A stretch of 64,000 bases of DNA from Herbaspirillum sp. DW155 (GCF_037076565.1 NZ_AP029028.1:1116001-1180000), one strand, 5' to 3'; counted from the stretch's first letter, positions 46,110-55,685 are shown. The notes: generated from the letters alone by a model not told the origin. Made by a program: numbers and translations.

Positions 46110-47315
46110 ATGAACAAAAAGCGTTATGCGGTGATTGGTGGGGGAATCAATGGTCTGGCCGTCGCGCGTCAACTGATGCTGGATTTTCCCGACGCCGCAG
46201 TGACGGTATTCGAGAAGGAATCCAGTGTCGCCAGTCATCAGTCCAGCCACAACTCGGGAGTGGTCCACGCCGGTTTGTACTATGAACCTGGCGGACTCAA
46301 GGCGCGGCTTTGCCGACGCGGCGTCGCACTGATTCGCGAGTATTGCCAGCAGAACGGGCTGCCCTATGACGAGTGCGGCAAAGTGGTGGTGGCGCTGCAA
46401 GAGGAAGAGATTCCGCGCCTGCACGCCATTTATCGAAAAGCGCAGGCCAACGGTGTTCCTGATGTACGACTGGTCGGCGCAGATGAGCTGCGCGAGATCG
46501 AGCCGAACTGCATCGGCTTGAGTGCCCTGCATTCGCCCAGAACGGCCATCGTCAGTTACGGGCAGATCGCCACCACCATCGCCGCGGAAATCAAGGCGCG
46601 TGGCGGTCGCATTTGCCTCAATTCATCCGTTGGACGATTGATCGAGCGCAACGCCGAAGTGCGGGTCGAATTTTCCAACGGCGAAGTGTTCGATTCGGGA
46701 TTCGATCAGGTCATTGCCTGTGCAGGCTTGCAGTCGGATCGTTTGGCCCGCCGCTCCGGCGACGAGGCGACGCCGCGCATCGTGCCTTTCTTTGGTCAGT
46801 ATTACGTGATCGATGAGGCATTCAAGTCGCATGTGAAGGGCCTGATCTATCCGGTGCCGGACCCGCGCTTTCCCTTCCTGGGGGTTCATTTCACCAAGCG
46901 CATCGATGGTCAGATGACCATCGGTCCGAACGCCTTCATCTCCCTGGGCCGCGAAAACTATGACGGACGCAGCATCAACCTGAGCGACATCCTCAGTTTT
47001 GCCGGTTACCCCGGTTTCTGGAAGTTTGCCGCCCGCAACTGGGCGGCGACCTTTCGTGAGTTGAAGACCGTGGTCAGCGAAGCCAGCTTTGTCCGCGAGG
47101 CGGCCCGGTATGTTCCGTCGCTGGCCGAGGTCGGCATTGTTCCGGCGGTGCGGGGGATTCGCGCGCAAGCCATGGAGTCCAATGGGGCACTGGTGGACGA
47201 TTTCGTGATCCGTCAACACGGCAATATCACGCACATCCGCAACGCCCCCTCTCCGGGCGCTACCTCCTCGCTGGCCATTGCGGAATACATCGTCCGCGAA
47301 GTCATGAAGCACTAA
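46110..47315 (+). CDS. lhgO: L-2-hydroxyglutarate oxidase/dehydrogenase
   Basis: The 401-residue FAD enzyme begins with the dinucleotide motif YAVIGGGINGLAVARQLM and has the family stretch QSSHNSGVVHAGLYYEPGG. LhgO oxidises L-2-hydroxyglutarate to 2-oxoglutarate and feeds electrons to the membrane quinones; in E. coli it follows glutarate hydroxylation by CsiD. There is no CsiD gene here. AGAGGAATC precedes the ATG; the long in-frame extension upstream is not supported. Confidence 0.9.
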   Translation: MNKKRYAVIGGGINGLAVARQLMLDFPDAAVTVFEKESSVASHQSSHNSGVVHAGLYYEPGGLKARLCRRGVALIREYCQQNGLPYDECGKVVVALQEEEIPRLHAIYRKAQANGVPDVRLVGADELREIEPNCIGLSALHSPRTAIVSYGQIATTIAAEIKARGGRICLNSSVGRLIERNAEVRVEFSNGEVFDSGFDQVIACAGLQSDRLARRSGDEATPRIVPFFGQYYVIDEAFKSHVKGLIYPVPDPRFPFLGVHFTKRIDGQMTIGPNAFISLGRENYDGRSINLSDILSFAGYPGFWKFAARNWAATFRELKTVVSEASFVREAARYVPSLAEVGIVPAVRGIRAQAMESNGALVDDFVIRQHGNITHIRNAPSPGATSSLAIAEYIVREVMKH

Positions 47316-47414
47316 TGCAAGAAAGGCCGCATGGTTGTCGGTCGCTTCCTGAGCCACTCAACCTGGGCGACCGGTAGGAAAAAAATCCAATAAGAACTCA
47401 TTGATGGAGACATT

Positions 47415-48728
47415 GTGAATATTCAAAAGAACGAACAGGAAACCCCCACGCAGAGCAAACGCCGTCTGCGCAAAGTGGCCGCCGCCACCATCGTCGGCTC
47501 GATGCTGGAGTGGTACGACTTTTATCTGTATGCGACGATGGCCTCCATCGTCTTCAGCAAGATATTCTTCAATGCCGCTGATCCGACGACGGCCTCGCTA
47601 CAAGCCTTTGCGACCTTTGCCATCGGCTTTGTGGCGCGACCGATAGGCGGGTTGTTCTTCGGTTACTTCGGTGACCGCTATGGGCGCAAGCGCATGCTGT
47701 TCGTGACGTTTTGCATGATGGGCTTGTGCACGACAGCCATCGGTCTGCTGCCGTCCTACGCCACCGCCGGTGTCTGGTCACCCTTGTGTCTGGTGATCAT
47801 CCGCATCGTACAGGGGCTGGGGGCCGGCGCCGAACTGGCCGGCGCGGCAGTGACCTCGTACGAACACGCGGCCGACAACAAGAAGGGCCGACAGGGTGCG
47901 TGGCCGGCTCTGGGGCTGAACCTGGGCCTGTTGCTATCGTCGCTGACGGTGTATCTGCTGACCGTCAATGGCGAGCAGTTCATGCTTGCCGGTGGCTGGC
48001 GCATTCCTTTTCTGCTGAGCTTCCTGCTGGTCATCGTTGGTCTGTGGGTGCGCAGGAGTTTGCCGGAAACGCCGGAGTATCAGCAGTTCGAGGAACACCA
48101 TCAACATAAGCGCCCCTTCCGCGAATTGTGGAAGACCAATACCAAGGGGCTAGCCGTCGTGTTCTTCGTCGCCATCGGTTACAACGCGCTGAGCTATATC
48201 TTCAAGACCTTTTCACTGGCCTATCTGACGCAGTTCAAGGGCGTCTCCGCCAGCGTGACCTCCCTGTCGGTGACCCTGGCCAGCCTGGTTGCCATCTTCA
48301 GCGTGCCGCTCTTTGGCTATCTGTGTGACCGGTTCAGCAGCAAGAAGGTGCTCATCGTCGGCGGCGTGCTGTCGGCCTTGTTCGCCTATCCCTTCATGCA
48401 GTTGCTGGGCACCGGCCAGAGCGTCCCGATCTATATGGCCTTGATCATCGGCACGGGGTTGCTGGCACCGATGATGTTTGCGCCGCAGGGCTCTTTCCTC
48501 AGTCGCCAGTTTGCCGTGCAGAGCCGCTCGACGGGGGTCGGTTCGGCGCGCGAAATCGGCACCGCCATCGCCGGTGGTATCGCGCCCCTGTGGGCGCTGT
48601 CCATGGTCGCCAGGTCAGCGTCGCACGACACCAAAGGCGTGGCGCTGATCCTGACGTGCTCGGGCATTCTGGTCGCATTCGCAGCATGCTTCGACCAGGG
48701 GTATCGATTCAATCGTCACAAGAACTGA
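47415..48728 (+). CDS. MFS metabolite:H+ symporter (MHS family)
   Basis: The 437-residue protein starts at GTG 47415 behind GATGGAGAC. It has 12 membrane helices with the MHS opening GSMLEWYDFYLYATMAS and loop motif GYFGDRYGRKRML. MHS carriers (KgtP, ShiA, ProP) import organic acids with protons. Because it is next to lhgO, a C5 dicarboxylate such as 2-hydroxyglutarate or glutarate is the likely substrate, which is inference. Confidence 0.9.
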   Translation: MNIQKNEQETPTQSKRRLRKVAAATIVGSMLEWYDFYLYATMASIVFSKIFFNAADPTTASLQAFATFAIGFVARPIGGLFFGYFGDRYGRKRMLFVTFCMMGLCTTAIGLLPSYATAGVWSPLCLVIIRIVQGLGAGAELAGAAVTSYEHAADNKKGRQGAWPALGLNLGLLLSSLTVYLLTVNGEQFMLAGGWRIPFLLSFLLVIVGLWVRRSLPETPEYQQFEEHHQHKRPFRELWKTNTKGLAVVFFVAIGYNALSYIFKTFSLAYLTQFKGVSASVTSLSVTLASLVAIFSVPLFGYLCDRFSSKKVLIVGGVLSALFAYPFMQLLGTGQSVPIYMALIIGTGLLAPMMFAPQGSFLSRQFAVQSRSTGVGSAREIGTAIAGGIAPLWALSMVARSASHDTKGVALILTCSGILVAFAACFDQGYRFNRHKN

Positions 48729-48780
48729 CCCTTGCGCCTGTCGGTCTCCGGTCGACAGGCGACGACTGCGGAGCGCCCGT

Positions 48781-51093
48781 CTAGGCGGGCGATGCTGAAG
48801 CACCGATCTGCATGGCCTGCCTTGCGCCGGATTCCACATCTTGTGCCTGCAGGTGCTCTTGAACGGATGCGCCGTATGTCTCCAGCAACTGATCAGACTT
48901 TTTGTATTCCCCGGAAATCTTGCGCAATCCCCAGGCGATCATTCCCTGCGCCACGACGGAACCCGGCAGTTCGTTCATGAAGAGCTTCCAGAACTGTTTG
49001 CTCCGGTACATCCTTGCCCCTGCCGGAATATTCAATAGCCCCTGGGCCAGTTTGTTCTTGAGGTCGCTTCTGAGTTGCACGGTATGGGTCGAGGCGTAGG
49101 GACCGAAGCGGGATCCGTAGATGCTGAAGAGCGCCACCACCAGCGGCGCTGCGACGATCGCCCGGGGAAACTGAAAGCCCGGGTGATCGTTCGAATACAG
49201 CTTTTTGAACAGCGACAGACTGGCGCTGACCAATTGGGGAATGGCGGGACCACCGAGCAACATGGTGAACACCTGCACGCATTTGTTGATGGCCAATGGC
49301 GTCAGTTGTTCCGGCTTCGTCAAATCCAGGATCCCGTCGTGCACCGCACGGAACACAGTGGGAAGCAAATGTCTGATGTCCCGCAGATCCTTGTATTGCT
49401 GCAGTTCGATGTAAGCCTCCAGCTCTTTGGTCAGCGCGTCCTTGCCGATGTCTGAAAGAGCGTTCCAGTCGGGCTGTTTCAGTGCGGCCACATCGGCATC
49501 CACCCGTTCAATCAGGGCGCGGCACGCATCGGCCTTTTGCTGCCTGGCCTGCGGCAGAGAAACGGCATACTGACCTGCCAGCACATCATGTTCTGCACGT
49601 TCTTCTTCGCTTAGCTGGTCGATCTTGTTGGTCAGGTACTGCAGGCGCATGTAGCTGTCGCAATCCGGCATGTCATAGAGTTCGGCCAGGTCTTGCATCG
49701 CCATTCTCTTGTCCAGATCGAAACGTCGTTCCAGCAGGCTGACCCGCATTTCAAAAGGACCGGTCAGCGACATCGTTCCCAGTGTCTTGATGAAGGTGGA
49801 CAGCTCGCTGTTGGTAGTGGCAGGCGTAATGTCCTCAGGGCTCCGCGCGATCGCGGCGATCTGTTCAATTTCCGCCGGCCGTGGATGTTCGGGTTGATCG
49901 ACCGTCTGAACCTCCGCAGGGGAAGCGGTACTTCTCATCAGTTCCTGTTCAGCTTTCTGCAATACGTTCACGGCCCGTGGCATCAGGCGATTCTGGGCCG
50001 AGGCTTTCTGCGAAGTGTCCGCGAGACCCGCACAGATTTGCGCCAGCATCGTCATTAACGTGCCTGTGCTGAGGATGATCAGACCCAAGGGCGCATTGCG
50101 GGTCGAGAGCGAGGTCACGGATGCCGCCATGCTGACGATGGCGCGCGCGCCGCGTACCAGCGTGGTGTTATACAAGGCATTCTGTTCGATATTGAATTTC
50201 GCTTCGACTTTTGCGCAGTTCGCACGGGCGTCCAGCAGCCTGTTGTAGGCATCCGAGAAATTGCGGATGACATCCTGCAGGTCGCCATGCTGCGCATCAG
50301 GTTCCTGCATCGCCAGCGCCGTTCTTTCGAACTCGGCGGCGGCTTCTTGCAGTTCTTTGAGTGAGGCTGCAAGTGTCGGCGTCTTCACGCTGTCGGAAGC
50401 GATTTTGGTCGAGCGTGCGGCCAGACGAAACTGCCCCTGGAAGACCATGCTATGCATGAACGTCATGGGCATGAATGCCGTGAGCGCGTACAGCAGTTGG
50501 GTAGAGAAACCAGTGGCAACCAGTTCCGTCGATACCTTTTTCGAATGGGCGGAAATGGTGGATGGAATGATGCCCAATACCGCCGAAGGGTGGCTCACGA
50601 ACTGGTAGGCATAGCCTGAGAGGCGGGTATCTTTTTTCCAGTTCACGCCGAAATAGCTTTCGGCCAGTGTCATGACGTCGTTGATCTGGGCCAGCGTGAC
50701 CTTGGCCGAATCCCGCTCCAGGTCTGCCGTCAAGGTGCGAAACGCCTCATACAGCTGGCCGGCTTCCTCCATTTTGTCAGCAGGAATCTCATCGAACTGA
50801 TGCAACTCGTCGACATAAAGAGTCTGCATCCGCGCGAGGAATTCGGCTCTGGATTCATGTCCGGCTGCAGACGAAACGATCTGCACATGGGGGGCGGTCG
50901 GATGGCTTGCGGTCATGATCTGCTCCGTCGCGCCGGGAGCGGGGAGTCCCTCTATCGCGCTGGTACTGGCAAGCTCGACTGACCCGCCTTGCGCTGGCAC
51001 AGGCCGATCAGTTTGTGTCGTCGACGCGGTGGCCTCGGTGTGGGTGTGTGCTGGCGTGGAGCCGGAAAAGCACGGTAATGAAAAAGTGCGCAT
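48781..51093 (-). CDS. candidate type III secreted effector with hydrophobic segments
   Basis: The 770-residue product has a Ser/Thr/Pro-rich N-terminus of about 80 residues without a signal peptide, as in type III substrates. Then come long helical regions and hydrophobic stretches near 195-215, 325-350, 640 and 675 (VVALFSIYGSRFG), which could insert into a host membrane. No named domain was recognised. A CesT-like chaperone gene lies 158 bases upstream. ATG 51093 follows GAAGG; a longer frame to 51213 exists. It could also be a translocon-like or purely bacterial membrane protein. Confidence 0.5.
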   Translation of the reverse strand: MRTFSLPCFSGSTPAHTHTEATASTTQTDRPVPAQGGSVELASTSAIEGLPAPGATEQIMTASHPTAPHVQIVSSAAGHESRAEFLARMQTLYVDELHQFDEIPADKMEEAGQLYEAFRTLTADLERDSAKVTLAQINDVMTLAESYFGVNWKKDTRLSGYAYQFVSHPSAVLGIIPSTISAHSKKVSTELVATGFSTQLLYALTAFMPMTFMHSMVFQGQFRLAARSTKIASDSVKTPTLAASLKELQEAAAEFERTALAMQEPDAQHGDLQDVIRNFSDAYNRLLDARANCAKVEAKFNIEQNALYNTTLVRGARAIVSMAASVTSLSTRNAPLGLIILSTGTLMTMLAQICAGLADTSQKASAQNRLMPRAVNVLQKAEQELMRSTASPAEVQTVDQPEHPRPAEIEQIAAIARSPEDITPATTNSELSTFIKTLGTMSLTGPFEMRVSLLERRFDLDKRMAMQDLAELYDMPDCDSYMRLQYLTNKIDQLSEEERAEHDVLAGQYAVSLPQARQQKADACRALIERVDADVAALKQPDWNALSDIGKDALTKELEAYIELQQYKDLRDIRHLLPTVFRAVHDGILDLTKPEQLTPLAINKCVQVFTMLLGGPAIPQLVSASLSLFKKLYSNDHPGFQFPRAIVAAPLVVALFSIYGSRFGPYASTHTVQLRSDLKNKLAQGLLNIPAGARMYRSKQFWKLFMNELPGSVVAQGMIAWGLRKISGEYKKSDQLLETYGASVQEHLQAQDVESGARQAMQIGASASPA

Positions 51094-51251
51094 GATTGCC
51101 TTCACTATGTTGGATTTTTTCAGCAAGTGTTTGTCGTGGGCGGGCAAGCGCGCGAAGCCAGCGCAAGGCACCCTGGATGAGGCGCGCTCGGTGACGAAGC
51201 TCCGACGAGGCATTCCACCTGCAATCCACCGGCCGATTACTGAAAATTATT

Positions 51252-51749
51252 TTAAAAATTAGTCGACGCGCGTTCGAACTGCTTCAGCATACGGTTGCGC
51301 TCGGGGCTGGACGACGCCGTTTTTTGACGTTCTTCGTCCAGCATGAAATAGCTTTGCCGCCATGTGTTCGCCTTGCTGGCGTAGTGCCGGAGCATTGCCA
51401 GCAATTTTTCGCCATCCATGCCGGCAATTTGTACGGCCCCGGAGAGCAGGACATGTCCGGTACTGAAGTTGATGCCGAAATTGGGCCTTCCCACGCCCAT
51501 CATGACGAGGTTGGCCTCCAGCAGGCGGCGCATCGCAATGGTCTCGAATTCAACGGGAATGAGTCCGAAGTCGCTGAAAAACAGGAGCGCACCGGCGTTG
51601 TCATCGCTGCCGGGCATCAACGAGAAATCAACATCGTCTACCTTGATGTCGGCGACGTAGTAAAAATCTTCCCGATGATCTGAGGTGCTGATATTGACCC
51701 GCTGGCACAGATCGTCCAGCAAGCGCCGATATGGATTGTCTTTTTCCAT
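51252..51749 (-). CDS. CesT-like type III secretion chaperone
   Basis: The 165-residue acidic protein fits the Tir-chaperone fold: RRLLDDLCQRVNIST, then LLFFSDFGLIPVE, LLEANLVMMGVGRPNFGIN, STGHVLLSGAVQIAGMDGE and a helical end. Such dimers keep effectors secretion-competent. It sits between two large candidate effector genes in the same direction and could serve either. No hrp box was found in front of it. The last 30 residues are extra and polar. Confidence 0.75.
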   Translation of the reverse strand: MEKDNPYRRLLDDLCQRVNISTSDHREDFYYVADIKVDDVDFSLMPGSDDNAGALLFFSDFGLIPVEFETIAMRRLLEANLVMMGVGRPNFGINFSTGHVLLSGAVQIAGMDGEKLLAMLRHYASKANTWRQSYFMLDEERQKTASSSPERNRMLKQFERASTNF

Positions 51750-51959
51750 GATGTGGCCTTTTTGCTTTCTTGTGTATTCCGCAATGCAGTTCGGGAGAAC
51801 ACGGTAAGGCCGGCCAGAACCGGCCCTTCCCGTGCAGAGAATTTGCCATGCGCGAAAGTGCTGCGGGCAGATTCAGGCATGGCCCCAGGCTCCATGGCCT
51901 TCTCCGGCATGTATTCTGGTCTGGCTATGCCTGGTCAATTCTCTTGATACGTCGCCCTG

Positions 51960-54053
51960 TCAACGGGTGGCGTTGGACGCTGTTTCGTTGAGCATCTCCA
52001 GCAGCCCATCCCGGTTTGCGAGGACCCATTCATGATTTACCTGTCCGGCGAGTTCAGGGCGCCTGGTCTGGATCATCGATACGACATGATCCAGAATCGT
52101 CTGTCGTCCCAACGTCAGCTCTTCAATTGCCGGGAGCGTATTGCGCATGAAGTCGGGAATCTGATCGCGTGCCTGTTCCAGCATCTGCCAGTTGACCTCG
52201 CCATTCTTGCGCGGGAGGGTGAACGCGAGGCCTTCGGATACGACCACGTTGGCCAGTTCCGCGGTGTCGGAACTACGGAGAAACTCCTGCAACCTGGCCG
52301 CTTCGTTTGCGGTGAGCGGGATGGCGTAACTTGACTGATCGCCGCTGAGGATATTCAAGGCTTCGTAGATACTGGAGAGCGAGGTGGGGTCCGTTGTGGC
52401 CTGGCCGCCGGAGCGCGCGTTGATGTCGCTGGCTTTGGTCGCAATGCTGCGGTCGATCCGGTTGTCCGAGAGATCAACATTGACTTGCGTCGGCGAATGC
52501 GGTCCGAACGTAAAGTACGTGTCCGGATTGTCGCCCTCCCTTACATGTTCCTTTTGGCGTACGAGGTCGGTGCCCGAGTGCGATGAAATCCTTCCGGCGA
52601 GATCCGGCCGCAACAACCATGCGGCATAGGTCATGTCGGCGCAGGGATTGGTGATGACCTGGACGAGTTTCACGTTGGACGGGATTTTCGCCATCAAGGG
52701 GATCATGACCTGGGCCAGATTGGGGATCAATTGCCCGGCCCGGTCCGTGCGGGTTTTGTCGCGCGGAGCGGAGGCGGCGATGAAGGCCGTATCTGCACTG
52801 AAATCATGTTGGGTATAGGCGCTCAGCGGAAGCTGTCGCACGGGGTATTTGACATTCCCCAGATGATCCGCCGGAGAGACACGCGCCGGATTTCGTACAG
52901 GAGCGTCGATCTCGACCCGGCCGGATAGCGCCCGCAGGATGCCGTCGCCGACGTTGCCGGTCGATCCCAGGATCAGCACCTTGCCCAGTTTTTCCAGTTG
53001 ATCTTGCTGCTGCTCCGTTTTTTTCTGACGGATGGAACTGTTCAGAATCTTGTTGGCGACCTGGGTACCGAAGGCGTTGTCTTTGCTCTTTTTGGCTTGC
53101 GTTGCTTCAGGTAGATTCAGCTTCTTATGGATGTCAGCAAACTGTTGTAGCGTGGTGCGCGCAATCTCTTCCTGCGCAGGGTCGTGAGGGTTCGCCTTGA
53201 AGTTGTCGAGGAATGACTTGCGATCGAGCCTGCCAGCTTGATCGAACAGGGCCGGGATGGCAGCACCGGGAGAGATATCCACGCCGGTTTTCTTCTGAAT
53301 CCAGAGGCTGTCTTCCTTTTTCAGGGGACGCATGACGACGGACTTTTCGCCGCCGAGGATGGCACCCACCCGGCGGAAAGCCTCGATGGCCCCTTTGTTG
53401 TTCTTGGGATCGTTGAGCGTGGAGGCATGGCCGTACACCTGCAGATCGGGCCTGATATGCGCCAGCAGGGCGACCTGTTCGGCAACTTTTTCACTGGCGT
53501 TGTTTGAAATCGTGACACAACTGCCTCGCGGAATATTGGCGGCGTTCTGCTGCAGTTCCTCGCTGCTCGTATTCAGGAAGAATGCGGAATCGGCTTCCAT
53601 ATTCTCCTTCAGGCTGTCCGAGTGTTCGATATTGACGATGGAGCGGGGATGGTATTCCAGCAAATGCGGCGATTTGTGTGAACTGATCAGGGAAATTTTT
53701 CCGGCGCCGCAAAACTTGTAGGCCAGCGCCATGGCATCTCCCCCAGGTTCGGGTAGCGCGTTCGGATTGGGGGATTTTTTTACGTTGGCACTGGGGCTGC
53801 TATAGACGATGACGTTTTTGCCAAATAATTTAGCTAATTTCATGTCGCCGGCAGGTTGTGGCTTGGTAGGGCTGGCGAATTTCAGGAAGCGTTTGGTGCC
53901 GAAGACATGGGCTCTGTGCTCGCTCGTCGGTACTGGTGACGGCCTTGCTGACTGGGATGGCGGAGTCCTTGTCTCCGGTGCGGCCGGGGTGATTTCCTCG
54001 ATTTCGGGAAGCGCGGCCTGAGATGTAGATGCGATAGAGGATGGGGAGAACAT
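51960..54053 (-). CDS. candidate type III effector with a lactate/malate-dehydrogenase-like domain
   Basis: The 697-residue protein has a disordered Ser/Pro-rich N-terminus (1-70) and no signal peptide. Residues 80-310 may form a first Rossmann-like domain. Residues 355-530 resemble LDH/MDH: nucleotide loop GSTGNVG at 363-369, Arg431 in SAPRDKTRT, Asn469 in VITNPCADMTYAA, Asp496-x-x-Arg499 in GTDLVRQ and catalytic-type His519 in GPHSPTQV. These keep the active-site order of the family. It is the first gene upstream of the CesT-like chaperone, so secretion is likely but unproven. Confidence 0.6.
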   Translation of the reverse strand: MFSPSSIASTSQAALPEIEEITPAAPETRTPPSQSARPSPVPTSEHRAHVFGTKRFLKFASPTKPQPAGDMKLAKLFGKNVIVYSSPSANVKKSPNPNALPEPGGDAMALAYKFCGAGKISLISSHKSPHLLEYHPRSIVNIEHSDSLKENMEADSAFFLNTSSEELQQNAANIPRGSCVTISNNASEKVAEQVALLAHIRPDLQVYGHASTLNDPKNNKGAIEAFRRVGAILGGEKSVVMRPLKKEDSLWIQKKTGVDISPGAAIPALFDQAGRLDRKSFLDNFKANPHDPAQEEIARTTLQQFADIHKKLNLPEATQAKKSKDNAFGTQVANKILNSSIRQKKTEQQQDQLEKLGKVLILGSTGNVGDGILRALSGRVEIDAPVRNPARVSPADHLGNVKYPVRQLPLSAYTQHDFSADTAFIAASAPRDKTRTDRAGQLIPNLAQVMIPLMAKIPSNVKLVQVITNPCADMTYAAWLLRPDLAGRISSHSGTDLVRQKEHVREGDNPDTYFTFGPHSPTQVNVDLSDNRIDRSIATKASDINARSGGQATTDPTSLSSIYEALNILSGDQSSYAIPLTANEAARLQEFLRSSDTAELANVVVSEGLAFTLPRKNGEVNWQMLEQARDQIPDFMRNTLPAIEELTLGRQTILDHVVSMIQTRRPELAGQVNHEWVLANRDGLLEMLNETASNATR

Positions 54054-54611
54054 GATGGTCTCTTGTTAGTTGTAGTTGAATTGTCGAAAATCGACTTGTG
54101 TTACCGGACGCGGGTGAATATCGCGTTTCGGTATTCATATGTAATTCCCCGTTTTTGTTTTGTTCCAAAACTAAAGTTTTTAAGGAAATTTCCCTCCGGA
54201 ATTTATCCATGCATCGACTACCGTCCTGCTCGCGAGGGCAAGCGGGGGGAGGGAGTGACTGAGGCGGCCCGGGCCTGTGGTGATTTGATGCAGGGGTATC
54301 GCAACGCGCATCTGGAGCAGGGTGGAACATCTCCCGCAACACGGTGATCGGCAGAGATCTGCTCAAAGGTGATGGCGCTGTTGCTCGGGCAGGCAGGTGA
54401 GGATTCGCGGAATTGCTTGATGCATGATTACCGTCGGATCGCTTGGGAATAGTGCGTGCCGTGATGAAGTTAAGGCACTTGGGGGAAGTCGCGCCGATGG
54501 GGGAGGCGCTATGCAAAAGGTACGCGCATCTGGCCATTGCAGCGTAAGGATCGCCAGCCGGGAGCGCGCGAAGGATAAAACTCACTGCGAAGTTTTGTGG
54601 TGCCAGAAAAA
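54054..54611. other. effector promoter region and chromosomal flank of the island
   Basis: No supported gene lies here. The part next to the effector is A/T-rich (TTTTAAGG, AACTAAAG). A short plus-strand frame (54063-54347) has no family support. GGAAC occurs on the minus strand (about 54164) without a CCAC partner at hrp-box distance. Confidence 0.4.
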
Positions 54612-54641
54612 CAAAAAGGGCTCCAGCGAACTGGAGCCCTT
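54612..54641 (-). terminator. original tRNA-Lys terminator, stranded by the island
   Basis: On the minus strand AAGGGCTCCAG-TTCG-CTGGAGCCC runs into a T tract. It sits directly beyond the left repeat, where the end of the tRNA transcript would be without the insertion. Confidence 0.8.
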
Positions 54642-54649
54642 CGTATTTC

Positions 54650-54694
54650 TGGTAGGCCGTGCGGGACTCGAACCTGCGACCAACGGATTAAAAG
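54650..54694 (-). repeat. attachment repeat, left copy (3' half of tRNA-Lys)
   Basis: These 45 bases are identical to 60556-60600, the CCA end through the anticodon region of tRNA-Lys. Identity stops right after the TTAAAAG of the anticodon arm. Confidence 0.93.
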
Positions 54695-54732
54695 CCAGAT
54701 CAAGCATGTATATCATCACACAGAATTACTAG

Positions 54733-55585
54733 AACCCATTTCATAAATAGCGCCGCATGAGGATTATGGAGAAAGCGAGATGAACGAAGCCTGTGTAATG
54801 ATCGGCGCAACGCTCCCATCGGGTAAGTACACGCTTGAAGGCATTAAGCCAGGCAAACAGTCGTTCGATCTTCCATCGGCGCCGGTATCGGCGCAGCGCC
54901 CGGCCGTCTTGAGTGACCGCTCTTTTTCGATTGCTCTTGTGTGGTGCGATCAGTTCAATGCCTTTGGCAGCAAGTCTTTGATCGAGCGGATCACTATCGT
55001 AGGCGCGATCCCCAATAATTCGTTCGGGTCGTCCCACTGTGACAATCTCATCGAGGGTAGCCTCGACAAGGGTGACTTCATGTGGGCTAGCAGAAGACGT
55101 GTGCACGCCGAGTGGAAGACCAGTAGCGTCTGCAATAACCATGAGCTTCGTACCCTTGCCCCGCTTGGTCTTTCCGACCTTTGGGCCCCTTTTTTTGCCA
55201 ACACAAACGTGCCGTCAATAAAGCATTCGGAAAGATTGATTTGGCCAACCTCTTCGAGGTGTTGCGCCAGTGCTTCGAGTATGTGCCGTAGCACGCCACT
55301 CTTGACCCAGCGCGAAAATCTTCGGAAGCATGTCGTGCCAGAGGGGAACCGATCTGGCAAATCACACCAGGCCGCACCGGTGCGTAGCACCCAGAGAATC
55401 CCGTTCATGACGGCGCGGTTGCTGTGCAATTCCGGGCGTCCACGCCCATCATCACGTCTAGGTGTTTCTGGTATCAGCGGCTCCAGAATCGCCCATTGTT
55501 CGTCTGTTAGTTCTTCTCTTCGTGCCATACGAAGAAGTTAACACGCACGATAAAAAGTTAACAGACCCTATTTATGAAATGAATT
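54733..55585 (-). mobile_element. IS5-family (IS427-group-like) insertion sequence, 853 bp
   Basis: The ends AACCCATTTCATAAATAG and (inverted) AATTCATTTCATAAATAG match at 16 of 18 positions. CTAG flanks both sides (54729-54732 and 55586-55589), the target used by this group. The element lies near the left end of the island. Confidence 0.85.
54741..55528 (-). CDS. IS5-family transposase, two frames joined by a -1 shift
   Basis: The first frame (55528-54950) opens MARREELTDEQWAILEPLIP and reaches a run of seven A residues (55191-55197 region) inside LAKK. A -1 slip there joins the second frame (54741-55142 part) giving RGPKVGKTKRGKGTKLMVIA. DDE residues are seen in CFIDGT, GDRAYDSD and KIERLFAWL. 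This is the normal IS427-type arrangement, so the transposase may be functional. Confidence 0.85.
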
Positions 55586-55648
55586 CTAGTGGTTACAACG
55601 TTTTTTATCACTGGTGATTACTTACGTGTACTGAATATGACGCAGTCG

Positions 55649-55667
55649 TTCCGGCAAAATTCCGGCA
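55649..55667 (+). repeat. possible integrase arm site, left
   Basis: TTCCGGCAAAATTCCGGCA differs at one base from 60444-60462. Without the IS5-family element it would lie about 98 bases inside the left repeat; the right copy is 94 bases inside the right repeat. Confidence 0.5.
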
Positions 55668-55685
55668 CCCTGAGTGCAAGTTGTC

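Noticed and set aside
51747-51781. GGAAT...CCAC resembling an hrp box before the CesT-like gene
   Set aside because: The spacing is 19 bases instead of about 16-17, the fifth base is not C and the CCAC end touches the start codon.
54063-54347. 94-residue plus-strand frame upstream of the candidate effector
   Set aside because: Mixed composition, no ribosome site and no recognisable family; it covers the effector promoter.
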